Assembly (NCBI GenBank): GCA_019703815.1 | Contig: AP023052.1 | Span: 62,001-126,000 of the forward strand | Direction: 5' to 3' | DNA from: Thaumasiovibrio occultus | Lineage (GTDB): Bacteria; Pseudomonadota; Gammaproteobacteria; Enterobacterales; Vibrionaceae | Length of the DNA: 64,000 bases | Shown: positions 48,928-58,385 of the stretch, in pieces | Layout: each line of letters begins with the position of its first letter | How positions within the stretch are numbered: position 1 is the stretch's first letter | Position numbers and translations under genes: made by a program | The notes under the pieces: generated by a model | The model's database searches: none | The model's input: only the letters and a program-made list of their open reading frames with translations | Told to the model about the DNA's origin: nothing

Positions 48928-49617
48928 ATGACTCCGATGCGAAAAGTAGGTTTCGTACTTTTTACTGTGGGTGTGCTGCTGTTGCTCGTCAAGTTAGGTC
49001 TGTGGCAACTGTCACGCGCTGAAGAAAAAACCGTCTTACTTGCTGATCTCACAGCGCGTCAAAACACGATCTTTACCGCGCTTACAGCGTTACCCGACGA
49101 TGCCCGTTTTTATCGTGTTGAGCTGAGAGGTACGCTTGATTTGAATGCCCCGTTGCTGCTGGATAATCAGCTCTATCAAGGCCGAGTAGGTTATCAATTG
49201 CACTATCCGCTGACTACCGAGCAAGGCGAGATCATCTTGGTTAACTTTGGCTGGTTAGCGGCGCCTTTAGCTCGGGCTCAGTTGCCGACATTACCGCTTA
49301 TCTCAGCGCAGCAAACCATCGACGGCTTGCTGAGTCAACCGTCAGCAAACTTAGTGTTGGCAGACACACCGAACGAATTTCATCGTATTCAGCGCATTGA
49401 TATTGAAAAGATCAATCAGCAGCTTGGAATCACGCTGGTGCCCTATGTGGTGCAGCTGTCGGCTTCTCATCCTGATGCGCTGCGCGTGATTTGGCAGCCC
49501 AGTGTGATGGGGCCAGAAAAACACATCGGTTATGCGGTGCAGTGGTTTGCGATGGCGTTGGCCATTTGTGGGATAGTGCTGGTGGCGTTATGGAGGAGAC
49601 AATGGCGAAATCACTGA
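48928..49617 (+). CDS. SURF1 family cytochrome oxidase assembly protein
   Basis: About 229 residues; the start is uncertain. ATG 48928 and ATG 48937 both give the expected short basic N-terminus and membrane helix (about 7-27); earlier ATGs at 48883 and 48901 overlap DUF2909. No convincing ribosome site precedes any of them. Surf1 signatures KLGLWQLSRAEEK, VNFGWLA and, near the C-terminus, PEKHIGYAVQWFAMA with the second helix (about 205-225). Helps heme a insertion into subunit I. Overlaps the next gene by 16 bases. Confidence 0.9.
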   Translation: MTPMRKVGFVLFTVGVLLLLVKLGLWQLSRAEEKTVLLADLTARQNTIFTALTALPDDARFYRVELRGTLDLNAPLLLDNQLYQGRVGYQLHYPLTTEQGEIILVNFGWLAAPLARAQLPTLPLISAQQTIDGLLSQPSANLVLADTPNEFHRIQRIDIEKINQQLGITLVPYVVQLSASHPDALRVIWQPSVMGPEKHIGYAVQWFAMALAICGIVLVALWRRQWRNH

Positions 49618-50192
49618 AACTTTGGCTGTTGCTAGGGGTGTTTGTATTGCCTGTGGTGTCGGCATGGGTGTTGTTACGTCAAGGGTGGTATCAAGGCGGC
49701 GTGACAAATCGCGGTGAGTTACTGGCCTCGCCGGTCTCGTTTGCTTGGCTGCGCCAACCCGAGCCGCAATGGCAGATCTTGTATGCCGCGCCGCCAACAT
49801 GCGATGACGCCTGTCAGGGCGCGATGTTCAACTTACGTCAGGTGCCACAAGTGGTGGGCGAATCGGCTCAGCGCCTGCAAAGCCGTGTGTTGCTTTCCAA
49901 AAGCGAAACGCGACCGCAGGTTAAGCACAGCGTGATCGATGCAAATAGCACCGCCGTTTCTGCCGCGCCAGAAAATCGAGTGGCGGCGTTGAACTCCTAT
50001 GCGATGACTGCTGAGCAACAAGCTGCGTGGGCCGAACTGCCGTTTGGCGAGGCGGCGATCTATATCGTCGATCCACTCGGTAATGTCGTAATGGCCTATC
50101 CCGTAGTGGAAGGAAAAGTGGCGATTTTGGCGCAGGGCAAAGACATAGTGCGCGATCTTAAACGCTTGTTAAAAGTGTCACGAATTGGGTGA
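49602..50192 (+). CDS. Divergent Sco-like cytochrome oxidase biogenesis protein
   Basis: 196 residues from ATG 49602 (GGAGGAG upstream). One N-terminal helix (about 7-25) and a periplasmic thioredoxin-like domain. The segment LYAAPPTCDDACQGAMFNL carries a CxxxC pair (C67, C71) placed as in Sco copper chaperones. AAIYIVDPLGNVVMAYP and the DIVRDLKRLL tail match the end of the Sco fold. The third copper ligand of Sco (His just before the AxYxIDP strand) is not there. It sits between surf1 and ctaA, where many gammaproteobacteria carry an unnamed cox-cluster gene. A role in CuA assembly or disulfide reduction is inferred. Confidence 0.7.
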   Translation: MAKSLKLWLLLGVFVLPVVSAWVLLRQGWYQGGVTNRGELLASPVSFAWLRQPEPQWQILYAAPPTCDDACQGAMFNLRQVPQVVGESAQRLQSRVLLSKSETRPQVKHSVIDANSTAVSAAPENRVAALNSYAMTAEQQAAWAELPFGEAAIYIVDPLGNVVMAYPVVEGKVAILAQGKDIVRDLKRLLKVSRIG

Positions 50193-50201
50193 GGTGAGGC
50201 G

Positions 50202-51206
50202 ATGAACTTATATCGACGCTTGCTCTGGGCAGGACTTTTACTTGGCATTGTGGTGGTGGGCTTAGGGGCTTTTACCCGTTTAACGGAAGCGGGACTCGGC
50301 TGTCCGGATTGGCCCGGTTGCTATGGCTTTTTAACCGTGCCGATGGGCGAGGAGGCGCTGGCGGCAGCAAGCGAGCGCTTTCCCAATGCGCCGGTTGAAG
50401 CGGACAAAGCCTGGTATGAAATGGTCCATCGCTATTTCGCCGGTGCGCTCGGCGTGCTGATTCTGGGGTTGTTTGTTGTGGCGTGGCGAGAGCAGCGCAA
50501 ATTGACCTTACCCGCGGTATTGCTCGGCACCGTTATCTTTCAGGCCGCGCTGGGGATGTGGACCGTCACCATGAACCTTAACCCCCTGATTGTGATGGGG
50601 CATCTGCTGGGTGGCTTTTTGACAGTCTCGCTCTTGGCGTGGCAGTTATTTAGTAGCTACCGAATACGACGCCGTTTTCCGCCGTTGGGTTATTTACGCT
50701 GGTTGGGGTTAGCGGCGGGCGCTGCGGTGCTGTTGCAAATCGCGCTTGGCGGTTGGACCTCGGCTAACTATGCCGCCACAGTGTGTACCCAATTGCCGTG
50801 GTGTGAAACGGATTGGGTGAGCAGCTATGACACCTCCGCGTTTGATTTGGTGCAGCCCGAGCACGAGAGCTATCAATATGGGGTGCTGGATTACCACCAG
50901 CGCGTCACTATTCATGTCACGCATCGCATTGGCGCGGTCGTGGTGTCGGTGCTGCTGTTGAGCTACTTACTGCTGCTTGCGAGGCGCGGCGTGGCTTGGC
51001 GTTATTGGGTGCCAGCCTTAGGCTGCCTCGCGCTGCAAGTGGGATTGGGGATCAACAACGTGGTATCGATGTTACCGCTGGCTAATGCGGTGGCACACAA
51101 CTTGGTAGGTTTAGCGTTGCTACTGACAACCTTGCTGAGTTTGCAGCCCACGTTGGCAACTAGAAGGTTAGACGTTATTCGCGGAGGGATCTATGGCAAG
51201 GCTTGA
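50202..51206 (+). CDS. ctaA: Heme A synthase (COX15/CtaA)
   Basis: 334 residues with about eight membrane helices in two four-helix halves. Conserved segments GAFTRLTEAGLGCPDWPGCYG, MVHRYFAG, GHLLGGF and THRIGA supply the heme-ligating histidines. Converts heme O to heme A. Overlaps ctaB by 14 bases. Requires the product of ctaB as substrate. Confidence 0.96.
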   Translation: MNLYRRLLWAGLLLGIVVVGLGAFTRLTEAGLGCPDWPGCYGFLTVPMGEEALAAASERFPNAPVEADKAWYEMVHRYFAGALGVLILGLFVVAWREQRKLTLPAVLLGTVIFQAALGMWTVTMNLNPLIVMGHLLGGFLTVSLLAWQLFSSYRIRRRFPPLGYLRWLGLAAGAAVLLQIALGGWTSANYAATVCTQLPWCETDWVSSYDTSAFDLVQPEHESYQYGVLDYHQRVTIHVTHRIGAVVVSVLLLSYLLLLARRGVAWRYWVPALGCLALQVGLGINNVVSMLPLANAVAHNLVGLALLLTTLLSLQPTLATRRLDVIRGGIYGKA

Positions 51207-52086
51207 TGCATTATCGACAGCGCCCAATACGGTATGGCGCGACTACCTCACCATGACCAAGCCGAAAGTGGTCGCCATGCTACTGCTTACCGCGCTGGTG
51301 GGGATGTGCCTCGCCACGCCAAGTGTGCCGAGCACTTATGTGCTGGTGGTGGGGTTGCTTGGCATTGGCTGTCAGTCTTCAGCGGCTGCGGTATTTAACC
51401 ATGTGCTCGACCGACGTATAGATGCGCAAATGGCGCGCACGTATCACCGCCCGCTGGCGAAGGGCCGAGTTGCGACGGGCAATGCGGTGGTGTTTGGCGT
51501 TGCGCTGATGTTGGTCGGGTTTGCCTTGCTGTGGTCACTTAACCCGCTCACCGCTTGGTTAACCATGGCCTCATTAGTGGGCTATGCGGTGGTGTATACC
51601 GTGTGGTTAAAACATGCCACGCCGCAAAATATTGTGATTGGCGGTTTGGCCGGGGCGGCGCCACCGTTGCTTGGCTGGACGGCTGTCACCGGTGAGATCC
51701 ATAGTTATGGCGTGATTTTGGTGATGCTGATCTTCACGTGGACGCCGCCGCACTTTTGGGCGCTGGCGATCCATCGGCGGGATGACTATGCCCGCGCGGG
51801 TGTACCGATGTTGCCCGTGACGCACGGGATCAGTTTTACGCGCACTATGGTGCTTCTGTACACCGTGATGTTACTGCTTGTCGGTTTGTTGCCTTGGCTG
51901 ACGGGAATGAGCGGTCTGTTTTATTTGGTGCTCGCGACAGGCGCTAATCTGATGTTTGTGTGGCATGCGTTTAAGCTCAAGTTTGGCCACGATGACATGC
52001 AGGCGTGGAAAACGTTTAAGTTCTCTATATGGCACTTACTGGTGCTGTTTATCGCCTTGTTGGGCGATCACTATCTGCCAAGTTAG
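51193..52086 (+). CDS. ctaB: Protoheme IX farnesyltransferase (heme O synthase)
   Basis: 297 residues, UbiA superfamily, about nine membrane helices. Two Asp-rich regions: NHVLDRRIDAQMART and HRRDDYARAGVPM, plus TMTKPKVVAMLL near the start. Adds a farnesyl group to heme B. GGAGGGATCT precedes the ATG. Last gene of the cox cluster, followed by a strong terminator. No classical sco1 gene follows it here. Confidence 0.96.
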   Translation: MARLDALSTAPNTVWRDYLTMTKPKVVAMLLLTALVGMCLATPSVPSTYVLVVGLLGIGCQSSAAAVFNHVLDRRIDAQMARTYHRPLAKGRVATGNAVVFGVALMLVGFALLWSLNPLTAWLTMASLVGYAVVYTVWLKHATPQNIVIGGLAGAAPPLLGWTAVTGEIHSYGVILVMLIFTWTPPHFWALAIHRRDDYARAGVPMLPVTHGISFTRTMVLLYTVMLLLVGLLPWLTGMSGLFYLVLATGANLMFVWHAFKLKFGHDDMQAWKTFKFSIWHLLVLFIALLGDHYLPS

Positions 52087-52111
52087 CGCGATCTTCTAAA
52101 CGACAGGCAAT

Positions 52112-52141
52112 AAAAAAGCAGGAGGAAACTCCTGCTTTTTT
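52112..52141. terminator. Bidirectional terminator between ctaB and nfuA
   Basis: Stem agcaggag / ctcctgct with GAAA loop, flanked by six A and six T. It can end both the rightward cox transcript and the leftward nfuA transcript. Confidence 0.93.
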
Positions 52142-52185
52142 GATCTCGCCATTAAAGCGAAAAGCGTAGCGCGAGCCGTGCGCGA

Positions 52186-52770
52186 TCAGTAGTAAGAGTG
52201 ATCGCCGTGGGCGTGCTCGGTGACATCTTTCACCCCAGTTAGCTCACCTTCAAATTGCACCAACAATTGCTTCTCGATGCCTTCTTTTAGCGTCACGTCG
52301 ACCATTGAGCAGCCGTTACAACCGCCGCCAAATTGTAGGATCGCAATACCGTCTTCTGTGATTTCGACCACGCGAACGTTACCGCCGTGACCGGCTAGCT
52401 GCGGGTTCACTTCGGTTTGAATGATGTAGTCAACACGATCGATTAGCGCAGCATCATCCGATACTTGGCGCACTTTCGCGTTAGGGGCTTTCAGGGTTAA
52501 CTGCGAGCCCATTTTATCGGTCACGAAGTCGATTTCTGCATCTTCCAAGAAAGGAAGGCTGGTCGCATCGACAAACGCAGAGAAAAGCTCGAACTCAATC
52601 TCTGTGTCGTTAGGCTCTACGGCTTCAGGCGGGCAGTAAGACACACCACACTCAGCGCTTTGAGTGCCCGGATTTACAACAAACACACGAATGTTGGTGC
52701 CATCAGCTTGTTGCGATAGCAGCTTTGAAAAGTGCGCCTGCGCACTTTCTGAGATAGTGATTTGTGACAC
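52186..52770 (-). CDS. nfuA: Fe-S cluster carrier NfuA
   Basis: 194 residues from a GTG at 52770. N-terminal degenerate A-type (HesB-like) domain (about 1-100; C41 and C46 are present but the full triad is not) and C-terminal Nfu domain with the cluster-binding CxxC at C151/C154 ([11 protein letters not shown]). Transfers 4Fe-4S clusters, especially under stress or iron limitation. nfuA, gntX and bioH are neighbours in E. coli too. Confidence 0.96.
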   Translation of the reverse strand: MSQITISESAQAHFSKLLSQQADGTNIRVFVVNPGTQSAECGVSYCPPEAVEPNDTEIEFELFSAFVDATSLPFLEDAEIDFVTDKMGSQLTLKAPNAKVRQVSDDAALIDRVDYIIQTEVNPQLAGHGGNVRVVEITEDGIAILQFGGGCNGCSMVDVTLKEGIEKQLLVQFEGELTGVKDVTEHAHGDHSYY

Positions 52771-52863
52771 GACGAATACCTGACTTTTCCAGTAAGTTAT
52801 ATATCCATTCTACTCCGAACTGGCGTCGCTATCATCCCTAAATTATCCGCGGTTACTTGCCGA

Positions 52864-53556
52864 TCATTTAGGAGGGGGCGTGCGACAGAGGCAGTAGATA
52901 TCGATACGCTCTATTTTTTGTTTAGACAACAGCTTACACAAAGTCGCCACTGTTGTCCCGGTCGTGACAATATCATCAACAATTGCCACGTGGCGGGGCA
53001 AGGGTTGAGGTGGGGCGTTAGCCATGAACGCCGTTTTCACGTTAGACAGACGCGCTTTTCGCGCCAAGGTTTGCTGCGGCGCAGTGTGTTGCGTGCGTTT
53101 AAGCCAATGGCGCGCAACGGGAATGCGCAGCTGTTTTCCCAGCTCATGCGCCAATAAATCACTCTGGTTGTAGCCGCGTTCTAATCGGCGGCGCCAATGC
53201 ATCGGCACGGGAAGAAGCAGTTCGGCGGGCGAGTCTATTTTGGCGGCGAGCCATTGCGCCAGCGGCTTGGCCAATCCCGGCTGATGTTGCTTGAACTGCG
53301 CGACCAAACGATCGAGCGGAAAAGCATAGTGGCTGATTGCGGTGAGCTGTTGCCATAGCGGCGGCTCGCTAAGGCAGCGACCACATTGTGTTGGATTACC
53401 GGCTGCCAACAAGCCGCAGCGCTGACAATGCGGCAAGGGTCGACACCAGTTAATGCAAGTCTCACAGCAAAAATCATCCAGCGGATGCAGGGGTTGGTGA
53501 CACAAATAACAGTCACGTTGCCGCAGATTGTGGATTGTGTCTCGCCAAGCAGTCAC
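52864..53556 (-). CDS. gntX: ComF/GntX family phosphoribosyltransferase-like protein
   Basis: 230 residues from GTG 53554-53556 (GGAGAG upstream). N-terminal double zinc ribbon: CYLC (16-19), CCETC, CQRCG and CGRC. C-terminal type I phosphoribosyltransferase domain with PRPP loop VAIVDDIVTTGTT. In Haemophilus-type bacteria the homolog ComF is needed for late steps of DNA uptake; in E. coli GntX/YhgH is tied to use of DNA as a nutrient. Divergent from bioH with about 100 bases between. Confidence 0.92.
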   Translation of the reverse strand: MTAWRDTIHNLRQRDCYLCHQPLHPLDDFCCETCINWCRPLPHCQRCGLLAAGNPTQCGRCLSEPPLWQQLTAISHYAFPLDRLVAQFKQHQPGLAKPLAQWLAAKIDSPAELLLPVPMHWRRRLERGYNQSDLLAHELGKQLRIPVARHWLKRTQHTAPQQTLARKARLSNVKTAFMANAPPQPLPRHVAIVDDIVTTGTTVATLCKLLSKQKIERIDIYCLCRTPPPK

Positions 53557-53656
53557 TTACCATCTCTCCATGATAGGGCAGAATTTTGCCGCCGAGGGCG
53601 TGTGAGTTTGTCCGTGTCAGCATCGTTGGACGCAATTGCTAAGGAGAGTGTAGAAG

Positions 53657-54427
53657 ATGGCCTCGTTTACATGGCGCAGTGAAGGTGAAGGTTTGGATCT
53701 GGTTCTCATTCATGGCTGGGGAATGAATGCTGCGGTGTGGCAGCCTATTCTGCCACTATTAACGCCGCACTACCGCGTGCACTGTGTTGAGCTGCCCGGC
53801 TATGGTGAAAACTGTGATGTTTCCGTGGCTGATTTTGACGAATTGGCGCAGCTTTTGCTTAAAAAACTACCAGCAAAGGCGATCTGGATTGGATGGTCGT
53901 TAGGTGGGTTGGTGGCAACGCGAGCGGCGCTATTCGCCCCAGCGCAGATGCGAGGTTTGATCACGGTGGCAAGCAGTCCGTGCTTTGCGGCGCGAGACGG
54001 CTGGAAGGGAATTGATCCTGAAGTGCTGACGGCGTTCCAACAGCAACTGCAAGAGGATTACCAAGGGCTGATCAATCGGTTTTTATCCTTGCAGGCGATG
54101 GGCAGCAAAACCGCTCGCCAAGACATCAAGGTGCTCAAAGAGTTGGTGTTATCGCAAGCTTGGCCAGCGCCAACGGCGTTAGCGCAAGGCTTAACCTGGT
54201 TGCAAGAGATCGATTTACGCCCTGAACTGGCCGATGTGAGCGTGCCGTGGCTGCGGGTGTATGGTCGTTTAGATGGACTCGTGCCGGCGAAAAGTGCGTC
54301 CGTGTTGGATGAGTTGCACCCGAGTAGCCACTCGATCACCTTGGGCGGGGCATCGCATGCGCCGTTTATTTCGCATCCAGACGATTTTCTTGCGGCGATA
54401 CTGCCGTTTATCCGCGACCTTTGCTGA
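53657..54427 (+). CDS. bioH: Pimeloyl-ACP methyl ester carboxylesterase
   Basis: 256 residues, alpha/beta hydrolase. Catalytic triad S81 (GWSLGG), D206 (GRLDGLVP) and H234 (GASHAPF), with oxyanion motif HGWGMN. Frees pimeloyl-ACP from its methyl ester in biotin synthesis. AAGGAG lies 8-12 bases before the ATG. Two genes of unknown function follow on the same strand. Confidence 0.96.
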   Translation: MASFTWRSEGEGLDLVLIHGWGMNAAVWQPILPLLTPHYRVHCVELPGYGENCDVSVADFDELAQLLLKKLPAKAIWIGWSLGGLVATRAALFAPAQMRGLITVASSPCFAARDGWKGIDPEVLTAFQQQLQEDYQGLINRFLSLQAMGSKTARQDIKVLKELVLSQAWPAPTALAQGLTWLQEIDLRPELADVSVPWLRVYGRLDGLVPAKSASVLDELHPSSHSITLGGASHAPFISHPDDFLAAILPFIRDLC

Positions 54428-54533
54428 GTATTAACATGGTGTTAGTTCGCGTGTTTATGCCTAGTGGTGATGTGCTCAAGTTTTGAGCGATAAGGCCGAT
54501 AGTGACATAAGCACTGCTCATTAAAGGAGATAT

Positions 54534-54893
54534 GTGGTCATGACAGTCGATCCGGTCAATCGATCACCGTTAGGATATACCGCGCCAAGTAAGGCGGCGA
54601 AAGCCCCTGACTCACCACAGGTCGCGGCAGAGCCAGCGCAAAAATTACCTGAGTCGGCACAATTGCAGCGGATTGTGGCTGAGCTGGATGAAGCTGAGCA
54701 GCAAAAAGTGGCAAGCCAAAGTCAGACTGAAGGCGCTGAGCAACCCACTAGCAATGCTAAAGCGTTTGCCTATGGCGCGCTGGGAATGGATCATCCAGAA
54801 GCGGTCAAGCAGACAGATGATGACGCCTACACGGCAGGGCAAGTGATGAGTGCGCTCGGCACCATTGGCGGGATCATTGCCTTGCTAGTTTAG
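54534..54893 (+). CDS. Hypothetical protein with disordered N-terminus and hydrophobic C-terminus
   Basis: 118-119 residues. AAAGGAGA fits a GTG start at 54534; ATG 54540 is an alternative. Residues 1-75 are rich in Ala, Pro, Gln and Glu and look unstructured; residues 76-97 (AFAYGALGMDHPEAVKQTDDD) look folded, and the end (about 100-119, TAGQVMSALGTIGGIIALLV) is a likely membrane or amphipathic helix. I do not recognise a family; it could be a conserved Vibrionaceae gene found after bioH. Confidence 0.6.
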   Translation: MVMTVDPVNRSPLGYTAPSKAAKAPDSPQVAAEPAQKLPESAQLQRIVAELDEAEQQKVASQSQTEGAEQPTSNAKAFAYGALGMDHPEAVKQTDDDAYTAGQVMSALGTIGGIIALLV

Positions 54894-55078
54894 TGATGCG
54901 GTTGGTGCGGAACTCTGCGATCAGTTCGCGACTTTCTGCTTATTGAGTGAGTGCGTATTAGTAGGTAAGTGGTTATACTTCAAGCGAAAAGGGCCTGTTT
55001 TTGCCCGTGACCCGCTTGCGGTATCGCTTGCCGTCTTTTTCCTGTTTGTGTTGAGACACCAGATAGAGAAGTGCTGAT

Positions 55079-55537
55079 ATGAACGTGGCACCCACGCTTT
55101 CCGGTGCGCCGCTTGTGGCGCCGACCGTTAACCTGCCTACCGAGCAAGTGGCTCGGGATAATCGCGTTCGTGAAAAAATTGTGCCGCTGGCAGAGCTGAG
55201 CTCGCCGGTACAAGAAAAAGCCGTTTCAGCGCAAGAAAAGCAGCTGCGCAAGCCTGCTTGGGATCCCAGCGAACATCCCGAGTATGATCATCCGTCTGCG
55301 CCGCTAGAGTTTCACGCCAAAACGGAGTTAGAGCAGCTGATTGAAATGCTATCGGCAGGCACGTATCTCAACAAAGATGATACGCAAGGTTATGTGATGC
55401 GGGTAAAGTTGCCGCAGAAACTGTTTGAAGAGCTGGAGAAGATCAGCGAAGCCACCCGTGTGAAAGGTGTGGTGTCGCACCACTACGCGACCTCCGTCGC
55501 GCCAAACCCGCCCGTACAGTATTTGGTGGTGGTGTAA
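55079..55537 (+). CDS. Hypothetical protein, conserved position before tex
   Basis: 152 residues. The N-terminal ~70 residues are rich in Pro, Val and Glu and probably disordered (APTLSGAPLVAPTVNLPTEQ). The C-terminal ~75 residues form a compact alpha/beta segment (FHAKTELEQLIEMLSAGTY ... YVMRVKLPQKLFEELEKI ... VQYLVVV). AGAGAAG lies upstream of the ATG. No motif identifies an activity. Similar in style to the preceding gene; the two might belong together. A strong terminator follows. Confidence 0.6.
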   Translation: MNVAPTLSGAPLVAPTVNLPTEQVARDNRVREKIVPLAELSSPVQEKAVSAQEKQLRKPAWDPSEHPEYDHPSAPLEFHAKTELEQLIEMLSAGTYLNKDDTQGYVMRVKLPQKLFEELEKISEATRVKGVVSHHYATSVAPNPPVQYLVVV

Positions 55538-55580
55538 ACTGGGGTAGTAAACGGTCGCCATCTGCGGCGAAAGATCAAAA

Positions 55581-55605
55581 AAAAAGGCGCTAACTGCGCC
55601 TTTTT
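55581..55605. terminator. Bidirectional terminator between the hypothetical gene and tex
   Basis: Stem aaaaaggcgc / gcgccttttt with a 5-base loop, preceded by more A and followed by CTATTTT. It serves both converging transcripts. Confidence 0.92.
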
Positions 55606-55631
55606 CTATTTTGGTGCTTTTAGCAAGCAAG

Positions 55632-57977
55632 TTAGCGCTTGGCGTTTTTAAATGCATCGGCCATCGCGTTACCAAAGGCATTGCCCATCGCACTGTTACC
55701 GGCATTACTGCGTGCACGGTTGTCACCCCGGTTTCCTTGCGAGTTAGGACGCGTTGCGTTTTGGCGCTCGTTGCCGCGTGCAGGGGCGCTACGCTCTTGT
55801 CCCGGCTCATCACCAAGGCGCATCGACATGCCAATGCGTTTGCGTTGCAGATCGACTTCCATCACTTTCACTTTGACCACGTCACCCGCTTTGACCACTT
55901 CACGCGGATCCGCAACGAACTTATCGGACAGCGCGGAAATGTGCACGAGGCCGTCTTGGTGAACGCCGACATCGACAAACGCACCGAAGTTGGTGACGTT
56001 GGTGATCACGCCTTCCAAAATCATACCTGGGATCAGATCTTTAACCTCGTTTACCCCTTCTGCAAAGGTTGCGGTTTTGAACTCAGGGCGAGGATCGCGT
56101 CCCGGTTTATCAAGCTCAGCCAAGATATCGGTGATGGTTGGCAAACCCACGCTGTCAGAGACGAACTCTTTCGGGTTCACTGCCCGCAAGAAATCGCGGT
56201 TGCCGATGATGGCATCCAGCGGCTTGCTCGCTTTTGCCGCCATCGCTTTGACCAAATCGTAGGATTCTGGGTGTACGGCTGAGGCATCGAGCGGGTTTTT
56301 GCCGCCCATGATACGCAAGAAACCGGCACACTGTTCGAACGCTTTAGGCCCCAAACGCGCGACTTTCTTCAACGTGGTACGGCTGTCGAAACGGCCGTGT
56401 TCATCGCGGTACGCCACGATATTTTGCGCGATAGTGGTGTTCAATCCAGCAACGCGGGTCAGTAGCGGCGCAGAGGCGGTATTCACATCGACGCCCACGG
56501 CGTTTACACAGTCTTCCACCACGGCATCGAGCTTTTTCGCTAGCAGGCTTTGGCTAACGTCATGTTGGTATTGGCCCACACCGATGGATTTGGGATCGAT
56601 TTTCACTAGCTCAGCCAGCGGATCTTGTAGGCGACGACCAATCGACACCGCGCCGCGCAGTGACACATCTAATGACGGAAATTCATTCGCCGCCAGCTCA
56701 GACGCCGAATAAACCGATGCGCCGGCTTCGCTCACCATCACGCTTTGTACTTTGAGATCGTTGGCTTTAAGCAAACGCGCCACGAATGCATCGCTTTCAC
56801 GAGAGGCGGTACCGTTACCAATGGCGATCAAATCGACATGGTGTTTGGCGATCAATGCCGCTACCACTGCTGCGGCTTGCGCTTCTTGCTTTTGCGGCGC
56901 GTGTGGATAAATGGTCGCGGTATCTAGCAGCTTACCTGTGGTATCAACCACCGCAATTTTACAACCGGTACGCAACCCCGGATCCAGCGCCAAGGTGGCA
57001 CGCGGGCCTGCCGGTGCCGCCATCAACAAATCTTTTAGGTTGTCGGCAAACACTTGCATCGCCGCTTCTTCGGCACGCTCGCGCAGAGCCGACATCAGCT
57101 CGGTTTCCATGTGCATCGCAATTTTGATCCGCCATGCCCAGCTGATCACTTGTTTGCGCCACAGATCGGCAGGTGCGCTGGCAGGGTGAACGCCATAGTG
57201 ATCTTGAATGATCACTTCACAATACGAGCCTTTCACGCCGTCATCTTGGCCCGGATCAGCATTAAGCGACAGGGTTAGCACGCCTTCGTTACGGCCACGG
57301 AACATTGCCAATGCTCGGTGTGACGGCACTTTATTGAGGGTTTCATTGTGCTCGAAATAGTCTTTGAACTTAGCACCGGCTTCTTCTTGGCCTGCAACCA
57401 CGCGCGCATTGAGCTCGGCGTTTTGATTGAGGTAACGACGCACTTTTTCCAGTAAGACGGCGTCTTCAGCAAAGCGCTCCATCAAAATGGCGCGCGCACC
57501 ATCCAGCACGGCTTTGGCATCGTTAAAACCGTGCTCAGCATTGAGGTAGCCTTGCGCCGCGTCTTCTGGCGATTGATCGGCGTTCTGCCATAGGCTATCG
57601 GCCAGCGGTGCAATACCGGCTTCAATGGCGATTTGGCCTTTGGTGCGACGTTTCGGTTTATACGGCAGGTAGAGATCTTCCAGCGTGGTTTTGCTGTCAG
57701 CGGTGAGGATCGCTTTTTCGAGCTCAGGGGTGAGTTTATCTTGCTCACGGATAGATTTTAGGATCACCTGACGGCGGTCTTCCATTTCACGCAAGTAGCC
57801 CAAGCGCGTTTCCAGCGTACGCAGCTGGGTATCATCTAACGCGCCAGTCACTTCTTTACGGTAACGGGCAATAAAAGGAACGGTGTTACCGTCGTCCAAA
57901 AGGGCAATTGCTGCATCCACTTGTTGTTGGCGAACCTGCAGTTCGTCAGCAATCACCTGAGAGATTGTTTTGCTCAT
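55632..57977 (-). CDS. tex: Tex family transcription accessory / RNA-binding protein
   Basis: 781 residues from ATG 57977; the frame is open 11 codons further, but homologs start [12 protein letters not shown]. Order: N-terminal helical region, YqgF/RNase H-like domain (about 325-460, [15 protein letters not shown]), helix-hairpin-helix domains (about 490-620) and an S1 RNA-binding domain (about 645-715, [17 protein letters not shown]). A low-complexity Asn/Arg/Gly tail (about 730-781) follows. Tex binds nucleic acid and affects transcription and toxin gene expression in several bacteria. Monocistronic. Confidence 0.95.
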   Translation of the reverse strand: MSKTISQVIADELQVRQQQVDAAIALLDDGNTVPFIARYRKEVTGALDDTQLRTLETRLGYLREMEDRRQVILKSIREQDKLTPELEKAILTADSKTTLEDLYLPYKPKRRTKGQIAIEAGIAPLADSLWQNADQSPEDAAQGYLNAEHGFNDAKAVLDGARAILMERFAEDAVLLEKVRRYLNQNAELNARVVAGQEEAGAKFKDYFEHNETLNKVPSHRALAMFRGRNEGVLTLSLNADPGQDDGVKGSYCEVIIQDHYGVHPASAPADLWRKQVISWAWRIKIAMHMETELMSALRERAEEAAMQVFADNLKDLLMAAPAGPRATLALDPGLRTGCKIAVVDTTGKLLDTATIYPHAPQKQEAQAAAVVAALIAKHHVDLIAIGNGTASRESDAFVARLLKANDLKVQSVMVSEAGASVYSASELAANEFPSLDVSLRGAVSIGRRLQDPLAELVKIDPKSIGVGQYQHDVSQSLLAKKLDAVVEDCVNAVGVDVNTASAPLLTRVAGLNTTIAQNIVAYRDEHGRFDSRTTLKKVARLGPKAFEQCAGFLRIMGGKNPLDASAVHPESYDLVKAMAAKASKPLDAIIGNRDFLRAVNPKEFVSDSVGLPTITDILAELDKPGRDPRPEFKTATFAEGVNEVKDLIPGMILEGVITNVTNFGAFVDVGVHQDGLVHISALSDKFVADPREVVKAGDVVKVKVMEVDLQRKRIGMSMRLGDEPGQERSAPARGNERQNATRPNSQGNRGDNRARSNAGNSAMGNAFGNAMADAFKNAKR

Positions 57978-58385
57978 CCATTGAATCCGATTGAGGACAG
58001 AGGCCACCATTCTACGGCGCGCGGGGCGTGCTGCAAGCAGGAGTTGGTAATCATGACAAAAACCTGAACTTAGTCCATTGAATTGGCTAGGTTAACTTTT
58101 GTTATAACCGTTCCACATTTTTGCAACATCTAAAGGCGGTTGATTTGTCCCGTAGATACTGCTCGAAAAGCGAACAATTGTTCACGATATCGCTCCCGAG
58201 ATGTGAGGCAAATCGAGGCGACATTGGCTTCGCCTGATAGGCTAGATCTGTTTTTAAAATGGGAAAATACAATTACTTATCATTGAGGCCCGTTGCGGCC
58301 ACCTGAATTGACACTGCGTCGCCATGCGTGGCGGCCCATCTGTTCGTTGTCGGATGGATTCAGGCTGAATCACAAGGAGACAACC
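57978..58385. promoter_or_regulatory. Divergent regulatory region between tex and the chitinase gene
   Basis: About 400 bases without a gene. A perfect 12-bp palindrome gaacaattgttc (58172-58183), within gcGAACAATTGTTCacg, is a candidate repressor site. A weaker repeat aggcga/tcgcct lies near 58214-58233. A strong ribosome site (AAGGAG) ends the region. No promoter is convincing enough to call. Confidence 0.45.

Noticed and set aside
58293-58385. 31-residue upstream extension of the chitinase
   Set aside because: It would place the signal peptide internally, and the ATG at 58386 has an AAGGAG site.
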